Positions 23,162-32,966 of a DNA stretch of 64,000 bases are shown one piece after another. The stretch comes from Capillimicrobium parvum. Lineage in GTDB: Bacteria > Actinomycetota > Thermoleophilia > Solirubrobacterales > Solirubrobacteraceae. A program made the translations under genes and the position numbers. Where the stretch lies: NCBI RefSeq assembly GCF_021172045.1, contig NZ_CP087164.1, positions 2,852,001 through 2,916,000 on the forward strand, written 5' to 3'. The notes beneath the pieces are model-generated. The model was not told the origin of the DNA. It saw nothing but the letters and a program-made list of their open reading frames with translations, and ran no database searches. The first letter of the stretch is position 1, and the number at the start of each line of letters is the position of its first letter.

Positions 23162-25774
23162 ATGCAAGCTCACCGGCGGCTGGCGGCTGCCGCGGCGACG
23201 ATCGCCGCGACCGCCACGCTCATCATCGCGGCGCCGAGTGCGGACGCCGAGGCCCAGTCGCTCACGGCGACGTGGACCGCGCCCGTCGCGGCCGCCGACG
23301 TGGGGCAGGGCATCGACAGCTCGGTCGAACTGCTCGCCGGCGAGCCGCTGACCGGCGTCGCCGTCACCGTCACGGCGACCGGGCCGATCGTGCTCGGCGG
23401 CCCCGCCCGCCGGGAGCTGGGCGACCTGCCCGCGGGCACGCGCGCCGCGGGCGTGCCGTTCACCGTCACCGGCGACGGCCGGGGGACGCTGCACGCCGAG
23501 GCCACCGGGATCGACGGCGCCGGCAACCCGGTCTCCGCCGCCGTCGAGCTCGACGTCGCGACCGGCGCCGGCCGGGTCGCCGTCTCGCGCAGCGGCATGC
23601 TCGACGCGCGCGAGGCCGCCCTCGGCTTCGAGCGCGCGAAGCTCGGCGACGCCGCCTATGCGCGCCGGCTGGCGGCCCTGCGCAGCGGCGGCGCCGAGCA
23701 GGACGTTCACGCCGACGGCCCCGCGCCGGCCACGCCGCCGGTCAACACCCCGATCGCCGGCACCATCCGGTACACCGCGGTCAACGACTCGCTGCACGCC
23801 GCGCGCACGATCAAGGTCGAGGTCCGCGACTCCGACGGCACGACGAACGGCGCGCTGCTCGCGTCGCTGACCACCGACAACCGCGGCCGCTACAACGCGA
23901 CCTTCACGACGAAGCGCGCCGACGGCCAGCCGCGCAAGCCGTTCGTCAAGGCGTTCGCCCAGGGCGAGGGCTTCCAGGTCAAGGGCGTCGGAGCGTCGGT
24001 CCCCCACATCATCCAGTCGACCCCGGTCACGGCGACCGGCGCCGCGCTGACCGTCAACCTCACGGCGAACAAGACCGACGACAACAACACCGCGTTCGAC
24101 GTCGCGGACATGCTGACCACCGCGGTGGCCTACACGAAGCGCGTCAACGGCGGCGCGACGCTCGGCGCGATCACCGCGTCGTTCCCGAACGCGAACGGGA
24201 CGAACTTCAACGCGTCGACCGGCGTGGCGCAGGTCCTCAAGCTCGACCGCTACGACTGGGACGTCATGCTCCACGAGTACGGGCACTTCGTCTCGCGCAA
24301 GATGGCCTTCAACGCCAGCCCGGGCGGATCGCACAGCTCGTCGCAGAACCTCGGCGAGACCATCGGCAAGGACGGCGGCGTCAAGCTCGCCTGGAGCGAG
24401 GGCTTCGCGACGTACTTCGCCATCTCCGCCCAGAACGTCCTCGGGGTCAAGGCGATGAACATCCCGAAGGCGGGCGACACCTTCTACGACGACACCGAGG
24501 ACGCCACGCTCCACATCGCCCAGGCCACGAACGCCGGCCAGGCGAGCCTGGGGGAGGACAACGAGCTCACGGTCTCCCGCGCCCTGTGGCACATCTACAA
24601 CGACGGCGCGCTCGGCATCGCCGACACGCTGATCATCAGCACGCTGAAGACCGCCGGGGCGACGACGTTCTCCGCCGCGCTCGCCCCCCTGATGGCCGCC
24701 GACGCCGCCGCGAAGTTCGACGACTCCGAGCCCGTGGACGCTGCGAAGGTGCTGCACTCCAACGACTACGGCTGCATGCTGACCACCCAGGCGGTGGCGC
24801 CGAAGATCACGGCGCCCGCCAACGGCGCGGTCCTCAAGCCCGACACGCCGCCAACGTTCACCTGGACGCCCAACGGCGCGGGACCGTCGAACCGCCTGAA
24901 CAGCTTCACGGTCCAGTTCTGGAGCGAGAACTTCGACACGAAGCTGTTCGAGTCGCCGTCGCAGACCGCGGTGACCTACACGCCGACCGACGCGGACTGG
25001 AAGAAGGTCGTCGAGGCCAAGGACAAGGGCGGCGTCGTGCCGCCGAAGCTGCAGGTGGTCGTCAAGGGCTCCAACACGACTGCGCCCGCGACCGGCCCCT
25101 ACAAGAGCTGCAAGATCCTCATCGCGATCAACCCGCTCATCAAGGCGCGTCCGGCGGCGGCGTTCCTCGCGTCGCAGTCGCCGTCCGCCGCCTGCTCGGG
25201 GCTGCTGCCGTTCAACCTCAACCAGTTCCTCCTGACCGGCCTGCGGCTGAAGGCGAGCACGCAGTACGCGATGCGCTTTGCCCTGGCCGGCCGGCCCGAC
25301 GTCGCGCTCGGCAACGTGACCTCGGACGCGAACGGGATGATCACCGACCTGCCGGTGAGCATCCCGGCGATCCCGGCCCATCCGAAGTACACGCTGTTCG
25401 CCAAGCCCGCGTCGGGCACGACCGCGAAGACCGAGGTCGCCGTCTCCTGGTACGCGTGCATCCGCTGGGACCGCTTCAACCCGGACTTCACGGTCCAGTG
25501 GGGTGGGGCGGGCGTGAAGCCGAGCACGGCGCTCACGCACGCGTGGAACGGCACCCAGACGGCGACGACGACCGCCGGCGCCACCGGCCTCTACGACGGC
25601 AGCTATCCGATCCACTGCCCGCAGAGCCTCAACACCGTGACCGTCAACGGCATCACGCTCTCGGGCCCCAGCACGATCACGCACACCGGCGTCGACTGCA
25701 CGCCGGCGGCGCCGCTGCAGGGCGCCGGGGGCAGCCAGGGGGTGGTCGTCTTCGGCGACCAGCCGCCGGGGTGA
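23162..25774 (+). CDS. Secreted gluzincin-type metallopeptidase
   Basis: An 870-residue exported protein with a signal peptide (MQAHRRLAAAAATIAATATL, cleavage near residue 30). Beta-rich regions lie at about 35-140 and 190-290. A catalytic part has HEYGH (about residue 371) and, some 50 residues on, AWSEGFATYFAIS, whose Glu fits the third zinc ligand. The C-terminal third contains Ig/fibronectin-like beta domains (ITAPANGAVLKPDTPPTFTW) and ends WWVVFGDQ-like in GSQGVVVFGDQPPG. It likely acts on extracellular or cell-wall proteins; the family beyond gluzincin is not recognised. The ATG at 23162 has a purine-rich GGAAGGCGGGA stretch upstream. It converges on the TetR gene. Confidence 0.72.
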   Translation: MQAHRRLAAAAATIAATATLIIAAPSADAEAQSLTATWTAPVAAADVGQGIDSSVELLAGEPLTGVAVTVTATGPIVLGGPARRELGDLPAGTRAAGVPFTVTGDGRGTLHAEATGIDGAGNPVSAAVELDVATGAGRVAVSRSGMLDAREAALGFERAKLGDAAYARRLAALRSGGAEQDVHADGPAPATPPVNTPIAGTIRYTAVNDSLHAARTIKVEVRDSDGTTNGALLASLTTDNRGRYNATFTTKRADGQPRKPFVKAFAQGEGFQVKGVGASVPHIIQSTPVTATGAALTVNLTANKTDDNNTAFDVADMLTTAVAYTKRVNGGATLGAITASFPNANGTNFNASTGVAQVLKLDRYDWDVMLHEYGHFVSRKMAFNASPGGSHSSSQNLGETIGKDGGVKLAWSEGFATYFAISAQNVLGVKAMNIPKAGDTFYDDTEDATLHIAQATNAGQASLGEDNELTVSRALWHIYNDGALGIADTLIISTLKTAGATTFSAALAPLMAADAAAKFDDSEPVDAAKVLHSNDYGCMLTTQAVAPKITAPANGAVLKPDTPPTFTWTPNGAGPSNRLNSFTVQFWSENFDTKLFESPSQTAVTYTPTDADWKKVVEAKDKGGVVPPKLQVVVKGSNTTAPATGPYKSCKILIAINPLIKARPAAAFLASQSPSAACSGLLPFNLNQFLLTGLRLKASTQYAMRFALAGRPDVALGNVTSDANGMITDLPVSIPAIPAHPKYTLFAKPASGTTAKTEVAVSWYACIRWDRFNPDFTVQWGGAGVKPSTALTHAWNGTQTATTTAGATGLYDGSYPIHCPQSLNTVTVNGITLSGPSTITHTGVDCTPAAPLQGAGGSQGVVVFGDQPPG

Positions 25775-25784
25775 CGCCCGGCGC

Positions 25785-26399
25785 TCAGCCGGCGGCGAAC
25801 AGCTCGGTGAGCCGGGCGCGGCAGTACGTCCACTGCCGCCGCGCCCGCTCGCCGTCGGGGTGCAGCGTGTCGAGCACCACGAGCCCGCGGATCGTCGCCA
25901 GCGACAGCTCGATGAGCCGCTCGAAGTCCGGGCGCCCGGCGGCGTCGGGCAGCAGCCGGCGCGCGAGCTCCAGGGTCTGGCGGTCGAACTCCCGCTCGAC
26001 GGGGACGAGCTGGCCGCGCAGCTCGTCGTCGGTGCGCGCGTGGGTCCACAGCTCGAGCGCGGCCTGGTAGAGCGGGTTGGCGTATGAGCGCCACAGCAGG
26101 TCGAGGCCCGCGGCGACCCGGTCGGGCCCCGACGGCAGCTTGTCCGCGGCCGTCGAGAGCTGCGCACGGCGGCGGTGGGTCAGGTGCGCGGCGGCGGCGG
26201 CGAGCAGCGCGTCGCGCGTCTGGAAGTGGTGCAGGTGCGCGCCGCGCGACAGGCCCGCGCGCTCGGCGACCCGGGCGGTCGTCGTGTTCGCGAAGCCCAC
26301 CTCGACGAGGCACTCGAGGGTGGCGTCCAGCAGCGCCTCGCGCGTTGCGGCGCTGCGCTCGGCCTGGGTGCGGGGGAGGGTGTCGGACTGTTGGGCCAT
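25785..26399 (-). CDS. TetR-family regulator of the beta-oxidation operon
   Basis: A 204-residue TetR repressor with a helix-turn-helix near residues 20-65 (ATREALLDATLECLVEVGF, then TTTARVAERAGLSRGAHLHHF) and a helical ligand domain thereafter. It is divergent from the thiolase/FadB-type operon with a 100-bp shared promoter region that carries a perfect 12-bp palindrome. It probably represses fatty-acid degradation until an acyl-CoA binds; this role is inferred from position only. The ATG at 26399 lies 12 nt beyond TACCGT on the minus strand. Confidence 0.87.
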   Translation of the reverse strand: MAQQSDTLPRTQAERSAATREALLDATLECLVEVGFANTTTARVAERAGLSRGAHLHHFQTRDALLAAAAAHLTHRRRAQLSTAADKLPSGPDRVAAGLDLLWRSYANPLYQAALELWTHARTDDELRGQLVPVEREFDRQTLELARRLLPDAAGRPDFERLIELSLATIRGLVVLDTLHPDGERARRQWTYCRARLTELFAAG

Positions 26400-26427
26400 C
26401 GCGGGCGGCGGACGGTAGCGCAACTTG

Positions 26428-26439
26428 CGTTCACGAACG
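26428..26439. promoter_or_regulatory. Candidate TetR operator
   Basis: Perfect palindrome CGTTCACGAACG between the divergent TetR and thiolase genes. On the plus strand TTCACG (26430-26435) and TACCGT (26453-26458) are 17 nt apart, so a bound repressor would cover the -35 of the thiolase promoter. Confidence 0.55.
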
Positions 26440-26499
26440 AATGTTTCGCTGCTACCGTTCGCCTCAGCTTCCGATCTCGATCCGAACCAGGAGCACCGA

Positions 26500-27717
26500 A
26501 TGGCAGCCACCGACGCGTTGGTGTTCGACGCGATCCGCACCCCGCGCGGCAAGGGCAAGAGCAACGGGTCCCTGCATGCGACCAAGCCCGTCGACCTCGT
26601 CGTCGGCCTCATGCACGAGATGCTCATCCGCAACGAGCGCCTCGATCCCAAGCGCGTCGACGACGTCGTCCTCGGCTGCGTGACGCCGATCGGGGACCAG
26701 GGCGCCGACATCGCCAAGACCGCCGCCATCAAGGCCGGCCTGCCCGACACGGTCGCCGGGGTCCAGCTCAACCGCTTCTGCGCCTCCGGCCTGGAGGCCG
26801 TCAACATCGCCGCGCAGAAGGTCGCCTCGGGCTGGGAGGACCTCGTCTTCGCCGGCGGCGTCGAGTCGATGTCGCGCGTGCCGATGGGCAGCGATGGCGG
26901 CGCGTGGGCGATGGACCCCGAGACCGCCTACGACACCGCGTTCATCCCGCAGGGCGTCGGCGCGGACCTCATCGCGACCGTCGAGGAGTTCAGCCGCGAG
27001 GACGTCGACCGCTACGCCGCCCGCTCGCAGGAGCGCGCCGCGGCCGCGCAGGCCGAGGGCAGGTTCAAGGATCAGGTGGTCGCGGTCAAGGACATCAACG
27101 ACCAGGTCGTCCTCGACCACGACGAGTTCATCCGCCCCGGCACGACCGTCGAGACGCTCGCCGGGCTCAAGCCGTCGTTCGCCGCGATGGGCGAGATGGG
27201 CGGCTTCGACGCCGTCGCGCTGCAGAAGTACCACTGGATCGAGAAGATCGACCACGTCCACACCCCCGGCAACTCGTCGGGCATCGTCGACGGCGCCTCG
27301 CTGCTGGCGATCGGCAACGAGCAGACCGGCACGGAGCTGGGCCTGACGCCGCGCGCGCGGATCCTCGCCACGGCGGTCTCGGGCTCGGACCCGACGATCA
27401 TGCTCACCGGCCCGGCGCCCGCGTCGCGCAAGGCGCTGCAGAAGGCGGGCATCGGGGTCGAGGACCTCGACCTCGTCGAGATCAACGAGGCGTTCGCCGC
27501 GGTCGTCCTGCGCTTCGTGCGCGACATGGGCCTCGACATGGAGAAGGTCAACGTCAACGGCGGCGCGATCGCGATGGGCCATCCGCTCGGCGCCACCGGC
27601 GGCATGATCCTCGGCACGCTCGTCGACGAGCTGCACCGCACCGGCGGGCGCTACGGCCTGGCCACGCTGTGCGTCGGCGGCGGCATGGGCATCGCCACGG
27701 TCGTGGAGGCCATCTGA
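26500..27717 (+). CDS. fadA: Acetyl-CoA C-acyltransferase (3-ketoacyl-CoA thiolase)
   Basis: A 405-residue thiolase. Catalytic elements visible are the nucleophile Cys in [15 protein letters not shown], the NEAFAAVVL block, the His in [18 protein letters not shown] and the second Cys in [10 protein letters not shown]. It cleaves 3-ketoacyl-CoA with CoA in the last step of beta-oxidation. The ATG at 26500 has an AGGAG site 8 nt upstream, and the family N-terminus ([14 protein letters not shown]) confirms it. The next gene starts 2 nt after its TGA, so together they form a fadA-fadB/J-type operon, presumably under the divergent TetR. Confidence 0.93.
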   Translation: MAATDALVFDAIRTPRGKGKSNGSLHATKPVDLVVGLMHEMLIRNERLDPKRVDDVVLGCVTPIGDQGADIAKTAAIKAGLPDTVAGVQLNRFCASGLEAVNIAAQKVASGWEDLVFAGGVESMSRVPMGSDGGAWAMDPETAYDTAFIPQGVGADLIATVEEFSREDVDRYAARSQERAAAAQAEGRFKDQVVAVKDINDQVVLDHDEFIRPGTTVETLAGLKPSFAAMGEMGGFDAVALQKYHWIEKIDHVHTPGNSSGIVDGASLLAIGNEQTGTELGLTPRARILATAVSGSDPTIMLTGPAPASRKALQKAGIGVEDLDLVEINEAFAAVVLRFVRDMGLDMEKVNVNGGAIAMGHPLGATGGMILGTLVDELHRTGGRYGLATLCVGGGMGIATVVEAI

Positions 27718-27719
27718 TC

Positions 27720-29921
27720 ATGGCCGAGTCCACCACCATCCGCTGGGACAAGGGCGACGACGGGATCGTCGTCCTGACCATGGACGACCCGAGCCAGTCG
27801 GCGAACACCATGAACGCCGCCTACGCGGCGTCGATCCTCGCCACCGTCGACCGCCTCGAGGCCGAGCGCGCCGACATCGCGGGCGTGATCGTCACCTCCG
27901 CGAAGAAGACCTTCTTCGCGGGCGGCGACCTCAACGACCTGCGCAAGGCGACGAAGGAGCAGGCGGGCGAGATCGCCACGTTCGTGCGCGAGAACAAGGC
28001 CGTCCTGCGGCGCCTGGAGACGCTGGGCAAGCCGGTCGTCGCGGCGATCAACGGCGCGGCCCTCGGCGGCGGCCTGGAGATCGCCCTGGCCTGCCACCAC
28101 CGCGTCGTCGTCGACGACCCGAAGGCGGTCGTCGGCTTCCCGGAGGTCCAGCTCGGGCTGCTGCCCGGCGCCGGCGGCGTCGTGCGCACCGTGCGCATGA
28201 TCGGCATCGTCGACGCGCTCATGAAGCTCCTGCTCCAGGGCCAGCGGCTGCGTCCGGCGCAGGCGCTCGAGGCGGGCATCGTCGACGAGATCGTCACCGC
28301 GCGCGAGGACCTGATCCCCGCCGCGAAGGCGTGGATCGCGGCGCAGGGCGAGGACTTCGCCGGCCAGCCGTGGGACGCCAAGGGCTACAAGATCCCGGGC
28401 GGCACGCCGGCGACGCCGAAGCTCGCGATGAACCTGCCCGCGTTCCCGGCGAACCTGCGCAAGCAGATCAAGGGCGCCAACTACCCGGCGCCGCACCACA
28501 TCATGGCCGCGGCGGTCGAGAGCACGCAGGTCGACTTCGACAACGCGAGCGAGATCGAGGGCCGCTACTTCGTGGACCTGGTCACCGGGCAGGTGGCCAA
28601 GAACATGATCCAGGCGTTCTTCTTCGACCTCCAGCGCGTCAACGGCGACCGCGGGCGCCCGGACGGGATCGAGCGGTTCGAGGCGAGGAAGGTCGTCGTG
28701 CTCGGCGCCGGCATGATGGGCGCCGCGATCGCGTACGTGTGCGCGAAGGCGGGCATCGAGGTCGTGCTCAAGGACGTCTCGCTGGAGGCGGCGCAGCGTG
28801 GCCGGTCCTACTCGGAGAAGCTCGTGGCCAAGGGCGTCGAGCGCGGGAAGACCACCCAGGAGAAGGGCGACGCGCTGCTGGCGCGCATCACGGCGACCGC
28901 GGACCCCGCCGACGCCGCGGGCGCCGACCTCGTCATCGAGGCGGTCTTCGAGGACCCGGGCGTCAAGGCGCAGGTCTTCGCCGAGATCGAACCGCACCTG
29001 GCGCCGAACGCGCTGCTGGGCTCGAACACGTCGACGCTGCCGATCACGAAGCTCGCCGAGGGCGTGTCGCGGCCGGCGGACTTCATCGGGCTGCACTTCT
29101 TCAGCCCGGTGGACAAGATGCCGCTGCTGGAGATCATCAGGGGCGAGCAGACGAGCGACGAGACGGTCTACCGCGCGCTCGACGTGGCCAAGCAGATCTC
29201 GAAGACCCCGATCGTCGTCAACGACTCGCGCGGCTTCTTCACGTCGCGGGTGATCGGCACGTTCATCAACGAGGGCATCTCGATGCTCACGGAGGGCGTG
29301 CCGGCGCAGACGATCGAGCAGGCTTCGTCGCAGGCCGGCTACCCCGCGCCGGTTCTCCAGCTCTCCGACGAGCTCAATCTGAAGCTCATGCGCAAGATCC
29401 GCGTGGCGGCGGAGGCGGCGGCGGAGACGGCCGGGGGCTGGGACTCTCCGGGCGCGACCCAGGTCATCGACCGCATGCTGGACGAGCACGACCGGCCGGG
29501 CAAGCTCGAGGGGCGCGGCTTCTACGAGTACGAGGACGGCCGGCGCACCCGGCTGTGGCCCGGGCTGCGCCAGGCCTTCCCGCCGGTGGCGGACCCGTCG
29601 GCGCTCGACTTGCGCGACCTCGAGGAGCGGATGCTGTTCATCGAGTCGATCGAGACGGTCAAGTGCCTCGATGAGGGCGTGATCGAGTCGGTCGCCGACG
29701 CGAACATCGGCTCGATCATGGGCATCGGGTTCCCGGGCTGGACCGGTGGCGTCCTGCAGTACATCAACGGGTACGCCGGCGGCCCGCAGGGCTTCGTCAA
29801 GCGGGCCCGGGAGCTGGCGGCCACGTACGGCGACCGCTTCGAGCCGCCCGCCTCGCTGGTCGAGAAGGCCGAGCGCGGCGAGATCTACAGCGACGAGCAG
29901 GCGCTGGTCGCGGCGCGCTGA
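27720..29921 (+). CDS. Multifunctional enoyl-CoA hydratase/3-hydroxyacyl-CoA dehydrogenase
   Basis: A 733-residue FadB/FadJ-type beta-oxidation protein. The N-terminal crotonase domain (about 1-260) has the oxyanion-hole segments FAGGDLNDLRKA and AAINGAALGGGLEIAL and the catalytic Glu region FPEVQLGLLPGAGG. The central NAD-binding Rossmann domain begins KVVVLGAGMMGAAIAYVCAKAG, and the 3-hydroxyacyl-CoA dehydrogenase His lies in GLHFFSPVDKMPLLEII. The C-terminal helical domain ends at 29921. It hydrates enoyl-CoA and oxidises the hydroxyacyl-CoA for the thiolase encoded 2 nt upstream. Its stop lies inside the first unit of the 70-bp tandem repeat. Confidence 0.93.
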   Translation: MAESTTIRWDKGDDGIVVLTMDDPSQSANTMNAAYAASILATVDRLEAERADIAGVIVTSAKKTFFAGGDLNDLRKATKEQAGEIATFVRENKAVLRRLETLGKPVVAAINGAALGGGLEIALACHHRVVVDDPKAVVGFPEVQLGLLPGAGGVVRTVRMIGIVDALMKLLLQGQRLRPAQALEAGIVDEIVTAREDLIPAAKAWIAAQGEDFAGQPWDAKGYKIPGGTPATPKLAMNLPAFPANLRKQIKGANYPAPHHIMAAAVESTQVDFDNASEIEGRYFVDLVTGQVAKNMIQAFFFDLQRVNGDRGRPDGIERFEARKVVVLGAGMMGAAIAYVCAKAGIEVVLKDVSLEAAQRGRSYSEKLVAKGVERGKTTQEKGDALLARITATADPADAAGADLVIEAVFEDPGVKAQVFAEIEPHLAPNALLGSNTSTLPITKLAEGVSRPADFIGLHFFSPVDKMPLLEIIRGEQTSDETVYRALDVAKQISKTPIVVNDSRGFFTSRVIGTFINEGISMLTEGVPAQTIEQASSQAGYPAPVLQLSDELNLKLMRKIRVAAEAAAETAGGWDSPGATQVIDRMLDEHDRPGKLEGRGFYEYEDGRRTRLWPGLRQAFPPVADPSALDLRDLEERMLFIESIETVKCLDEGVIESVADANIGSIMGIGFPGWTGGVLQYINGYAGGPQGFVKRARELAATYGDRFEPPASLVEKAERGEIYSDEQALVAAR

Positions 29922-30050
29922 GGCACTCCGCCGCGCGGCGCGGCGCGTTGACGGCGATGAGCGCCGTCACCGCGCCACGACCGCGCGCTGAGGCACCCCG
30001 CCGCGCGGCGTGGCGCGTTGACGGCGATGTGCGCCGTCATCGCGCCACGA
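29911..30050. repeat. Two tandem 70-bp units, each with a 15-bp-stem hairpin
   Basis: Units 29911-29980 and 29981-30050 differ at about six positions. Each contains a hairpin whose arms start GGCGCGTTGACGGCG and pair with one mismatch around a 5-nt loop. They fill the gap between the converging FadB/J-type gene (stop 29921) and the acyl-CoA dehydrogenase (stop 30058), so a duplicated bidirectional terminator is the likeliest reading. Confidence 0.7.
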
Positions 30051-30057
30051 CCGCGTC

Positions 30058-31383
30058 TCAGACCGCGGAGGGAACCTCGGCGGCCGCCTGCGCGGCCTGC
30101 ATCTCGGCCACGATGTGCGAGCCGCCGATGAGCTCGAGGAACGTGTTCTCGCCGTCCGCGATCCGGTAGGACTTCGCGTCGCGCATCAGCTTCTCGGGAT
30201 GGAAGCGGCTGCCGTCGGCGAACTCCACGCCCTCGCGCAGCGTGCCGCGCGCGCCGCAGAGCTGCAGCGCCTCCTCGCACAGCGCCATCGACGCGTCGGT
30301 CACGAAGACCTTCGCGGCGACCGAGTGCTGCAGGGAGCCGAGGCGGCCCTCGTCGCCCTCGCCGTAGTTGTAGGTGTAGACCGCGCGGGTCAGCGCACGG
30401 CCCGCCTCGAGCGCCATGAACATCCGGAACAGGCGGTTCTTCGTGAGCTGGTGCTCGGCGAGCGCGCGGCCGCCGGCGATGCGCTCGCCCGTCCACTTCA
30501 GCGCGCCCTCGTACGCGGCGCGCCCCGTCCCGATCGCCAGCATCGCGACCGCGACGTTCGCCAGCGTGTGCACCGAGTGCACGGCGATGCTGAAGTCGTC
30601 GGGGCCCATGAGGACGTAATGGGCGGGCAGGCGCACGCCGTCGAAGACGACCTGGCCCTGGTTGAGCGCCCGCAGCCCGTGCTTGTCGATCGGCGGGCCC
30701 TGGCTGATGCCCGGCAGGTTCGTCGGCAGGACGGCGAGCAGGCCGCGGTCCAGCGGCTCGCCGTCGATGCCGCAGTACAGGGTGACGTGGGTCGCGGTGG
30801 CGCCCGAGGACACCCACGTCGACTTCGCGCCGTCGATGACCCAGCCGTCGCCGTCGCGGTGCGCGACGCAGTCGCCGCGCGCGTCGCTCACCAGGCTCGG
30901 CGTATGGCCGGTGAGCATGTCCGAGCCGTGGCCCATCTCGGTGATCGCCCAGCAGCTGTGCAGGCGCGGGTCGGCGCCGGAGAAGTACGGCCGCGCGATC
31001 TCCTCGACGAGCTCGGGGCTGCCGAGCTGGTAGGCGAACGCGGCCGAGAACGGGGCGAGGAACAGGACGGCGGAGAGGCCGGCGTCGCCCGTGGTGATCT
31101 CCTCCATGGCGAGGAACTCCTCCAGGCGCGACAGCCCGAGCCCGCCGAGCTCCGCGGGTCCGCTCAGCTTCGTGAACCCCTCGCGATGGGCCTGGGCGAG
31201 GAAGTCCCAGAACGGCGAGCCGTCGGCGACGACGTCAGCGGCGTCCATGCGGTCGAGCGCTACGCCGGTGGGCGCGACGACGTCGCGCGCGAACTCCCGC
31301 GCGCGGCGCTGCCACTCGCGGCCCGCGTCGCTGATCGTGCGATTGAGCTCGAGGAACGGAAGGACCTGCGATGCGGTGGTCAT
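30058..31383 (-). CDS. Acyl-CoA dehydrogenase
   Basis: A 441-residue flavoprotein of the acyl-CoA dehydrogenase family: helical N-domain (SDAGREWQRRAREFARDVV), the beta-domain segments CWAITEMGHGSDM, VIDGAKSTWVSSGATATHVT and IDKHGLRALNQGQVVFDGV, and a C-terminal helical domain (LTKNRLFRMFMALEAGRAL, LCGARGTLREGVEF). It introduces the 2,3-double bond into acyl-CoA, feeding the fadA-type operon that faces it. The exact position of the catalytic Glu is not obvious by eye, so chain length and branch preference are open. ATG 31383. Confidence 0.88.
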   Translation of the reverse strand: MTTASQVLPFLELNRTISDAGREWQRRAREFARDVVAPTGVALDRMDAADVVADGSPFWDFLAQAHREGFTKLSGPAELGGLGLSRLEEFLAMEEITTGDAGLSAVLFLAPFSAAFAYQLGSPELVEEIARPYFSGADPRLHSCWAITEMGHGSDMLTGHTPSLVSDARGDCVAHRDGDGWVIDGAKSTWVSSGATATHVTLYCGIDGEPLDRGLLAVLPTNLPGISQGPPIDKHGLRALNQGQVVFDGVRLPAHYVLMGPDDFSIAVHSVHTLANVAVAMLAIGTGRAAYEGALKWTGERIAGGRALAEHQLTKNRLFRMFMALEAGRALTRAVYTYNYGEGDEGRLGSLQHSVAAKVFVTDASMALCEEALQLCGARGTLREGVEFADGSRFHPEKLMRDAKSYRIADGENTFLELIGGSHIVAEMQAAQAAAEVPSAV

Positions 31384-31506
31384 CGACCGACTCTCGTGCA
31401 CCCGGTGCCCGGGCGCCACCCGGCGCAGGCGGAGCGTTGTGGAGGCGAACGATGCGCCGGACCGGTACGGTCGGCCGCGCACCGACCCCGACGGCAAGGA
31501 GGCGCG

Positions 31507-32349
31507 ATGATGGGCGAGGGGCAGCGGGCGTACGTCCATGGCTACGACGACCGCGAAGCCGACCGCCTGCGCGATCAGGCCGGCACGCTCGCCGACCTGC
31601 TGCACCACGACACCGGCTACCCGGAGGGAAGCGCGGTGCTCGAGGTCGGCTGCGGCGTGGGCGCGCAGACCGTCGAGCTGACCCGCCGCAGCCCGCGCGC
31701 GCACTTCACGGCGATCGACGTGTCCGCGGACTCTGTGGGCGCGGCGCGCGCCGCCGTCGAGCGCGCCGGGATGCGCAACGTCGGCTTTCGCCGGGCGGAC
31801 CTGTTCTCGCTGCCCGCCGGCTGGACGTTCGACCACGTCTTCGTGTGCTTCGTGCTCGAGCATCTCGAACGTCCCGTCGAGGCGCTCGAGGCGCTGCGCG
31901 GGCTCCTGCGCCCCGGCGGCACGATCACCGTGATCGAGGGCGACCACGGCTCCGCGACGATGCACCCGGCCGGCGCCGCGGCGTGCGACGCGATCGACGC
32001 GCTGGTGAGGCTGCAGCGCGCCGCCGGCGGCGACGCGCTCATCGGCCGCCGGCTGTATCCGCTGCTGGTGGAGGCGGGGTTCGCCGAGGTCGCCGTGTCG
32101 CCGCGGATGGTCTATGTCGACGCCAGCCGGCCGCAGCTCGTCGACGGCTTCACGCGCCGGACGTTCACTGCGATGGTCGAGGGCGCGCGCGACGGCGCGT
32201 TGGCCGCCGGGCTGATCGAGCCGGAGCGCTTCGACGCGGGCATCCGCGACCTGCACCGCACGACCGAGCCCGACGGGGTGTTCACCTACACGTTCTTCAA
32301 GGCGACCGCCCGCTCAGCGGCCGGTCAGGAGGCGGGCGCGCCCGTGTAG
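31507..32349 (+). CDS. SAM-dependent class I methyltransferase
   Basis: A 280-residue methyltransferase. Motif I is VLEVGCGVGAQTVELTRRS, the acidic ribose-binding residue is in FTAIDVSADSV, and later motifs FDHVFVCFVLEHLERPVEAL and LRGLLRPGGTITVIEGDHG follow. The C-terminal third (VDASRPQLVDGFTRRTFTAM) resembles a SAM methyltransferase branch acting on small molecules. The substrate is unknown. A strong AAGGAGG site precedes two adjacent ATG codons (31507 and 31510). Its last 25 bp overlap the converging SRPBCC gene. Confidence 0.85.
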   Translation: MMGEGQRAYVHGYDDREADRLRDQAGTLADLLHHDTGYPEGSAVLEVGCGVGAQTVELTRRSPRAHFTAIDVSADSVGAARAAVERAGMRNVGFRRADLFSLPAGWTFDHVFVCFVLEHLERPVEALEALRGLLRPGGTITVIEGDHGSATMHPAGAAACDAIDALVRLQRAAGGDALIGRRLYPLLVEAGFAEVAVSPRMVYVDASRPQLVDGFTRRTFTAMVEGARDGALAAGLIEPERFDAGIRDLHRTTEPDGVFTYTFFKATARSAAGQEAGAPV

Positions 32350-32966
32350 AACCCGGTCGTCCGGGCGGCGCTTTCGCGGGCGGCCGCGGGATCGGTGCCC
32401 GCCTCGATGCTCGCCTGCGCCCACCGATCGCTGGCCTGCGTCATGAACCTCCGCCCGTCCTCCGACGCGCTCCACGCCGTGAACGCCTGCGGATCGACCG
32501 GCTCGCCGCCGTTCGCCAGGTGGAGGGCGAGCCCCATGAGCCCGAGGTCCCAGCCGACGCCCACCGCGCCCGGGCCGAACTGCGCCCAGCGCTCGTCGTC
32601 GACGTGCGCGATGTGCTCCAGCTCGAAGCGCGTGGAGTCCGCGCCGTCGGGCGTGAGGCGCAGCTCGATCCAGCTGACCTCGCCGCCGTACTCCCAGGTC
32701 GCGAAGAAGCCGCGCGGCGGGTCGCAGCGCTCGACGGTTCCGGCGGCGTTGCCCTGCAGCTGGTAGCGCCCGCCCGGGCGCAGGTCGCCGGAGACGGGCA
32801 GGAACCAGCGCGGGATGCGCTCCGGGTTCGTGCAGGCGTCCCACAGATCCTCGAGCGGCGTGTCGTAGACCCGCGAGACGGTGACGGTGCGGGCCTCGCC
32901 GGCCTCGAGCGTGCGGCGGCCGACCTGGCGGCGGACGCTGCTGATCTGGTGGACGACGTCGATCAT
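32325..32966 (-). CDS. SRPBCC (AHSA1-type) domain protein
   Basis: A 213-residue START/Bet v 1-like protein of the activator-of-Hsp90 (AHSA1) type: TVTVSRVYDTPLEDLWDACTNPERIPRW, PVSGDLRPGGRYQL and ATWEYGGEVSWIELRL are the typical strands. The pairing with an ArsR-type regulator is a widespread two-gene unit of unknown biochemical role. ATG 32966 overlaps the TGA of the ArsR gene by 4 nt and has AAGGGAG upstream. The C-terminal 60 residues after the cavity domain are an Ala-rich helical extension. Confidence 0.85.
   Translation of the reverse strand: MIDVVHQISSVRRQVGRRTLEAGEARTVTVSRVYDTPLEDLWDACTNPERIPRWFLPVSGDLRPGGRYQLQGNAAGTVERCDPPRGFFATWEYGGEVSWIELRLTPDGADSTRFELEHIAHVDDERWAQFGPGAVGVGWDLGLMGLALHLANGGEPVDPQAFTAWSASEDGRRFMTQASDRWAQASIEAGTDPAAARESAARTTGFYTGAPAS

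Noticed and set aside
26175-27700. Plus-strand frame entering the FadB/J-type gene from far upstream
   Set aside because: Its first 515 codons are antisense or out-of-frame with the TetR and thiolase genes. True coding begins at ATG 27720, two bases after the thiolase stop.
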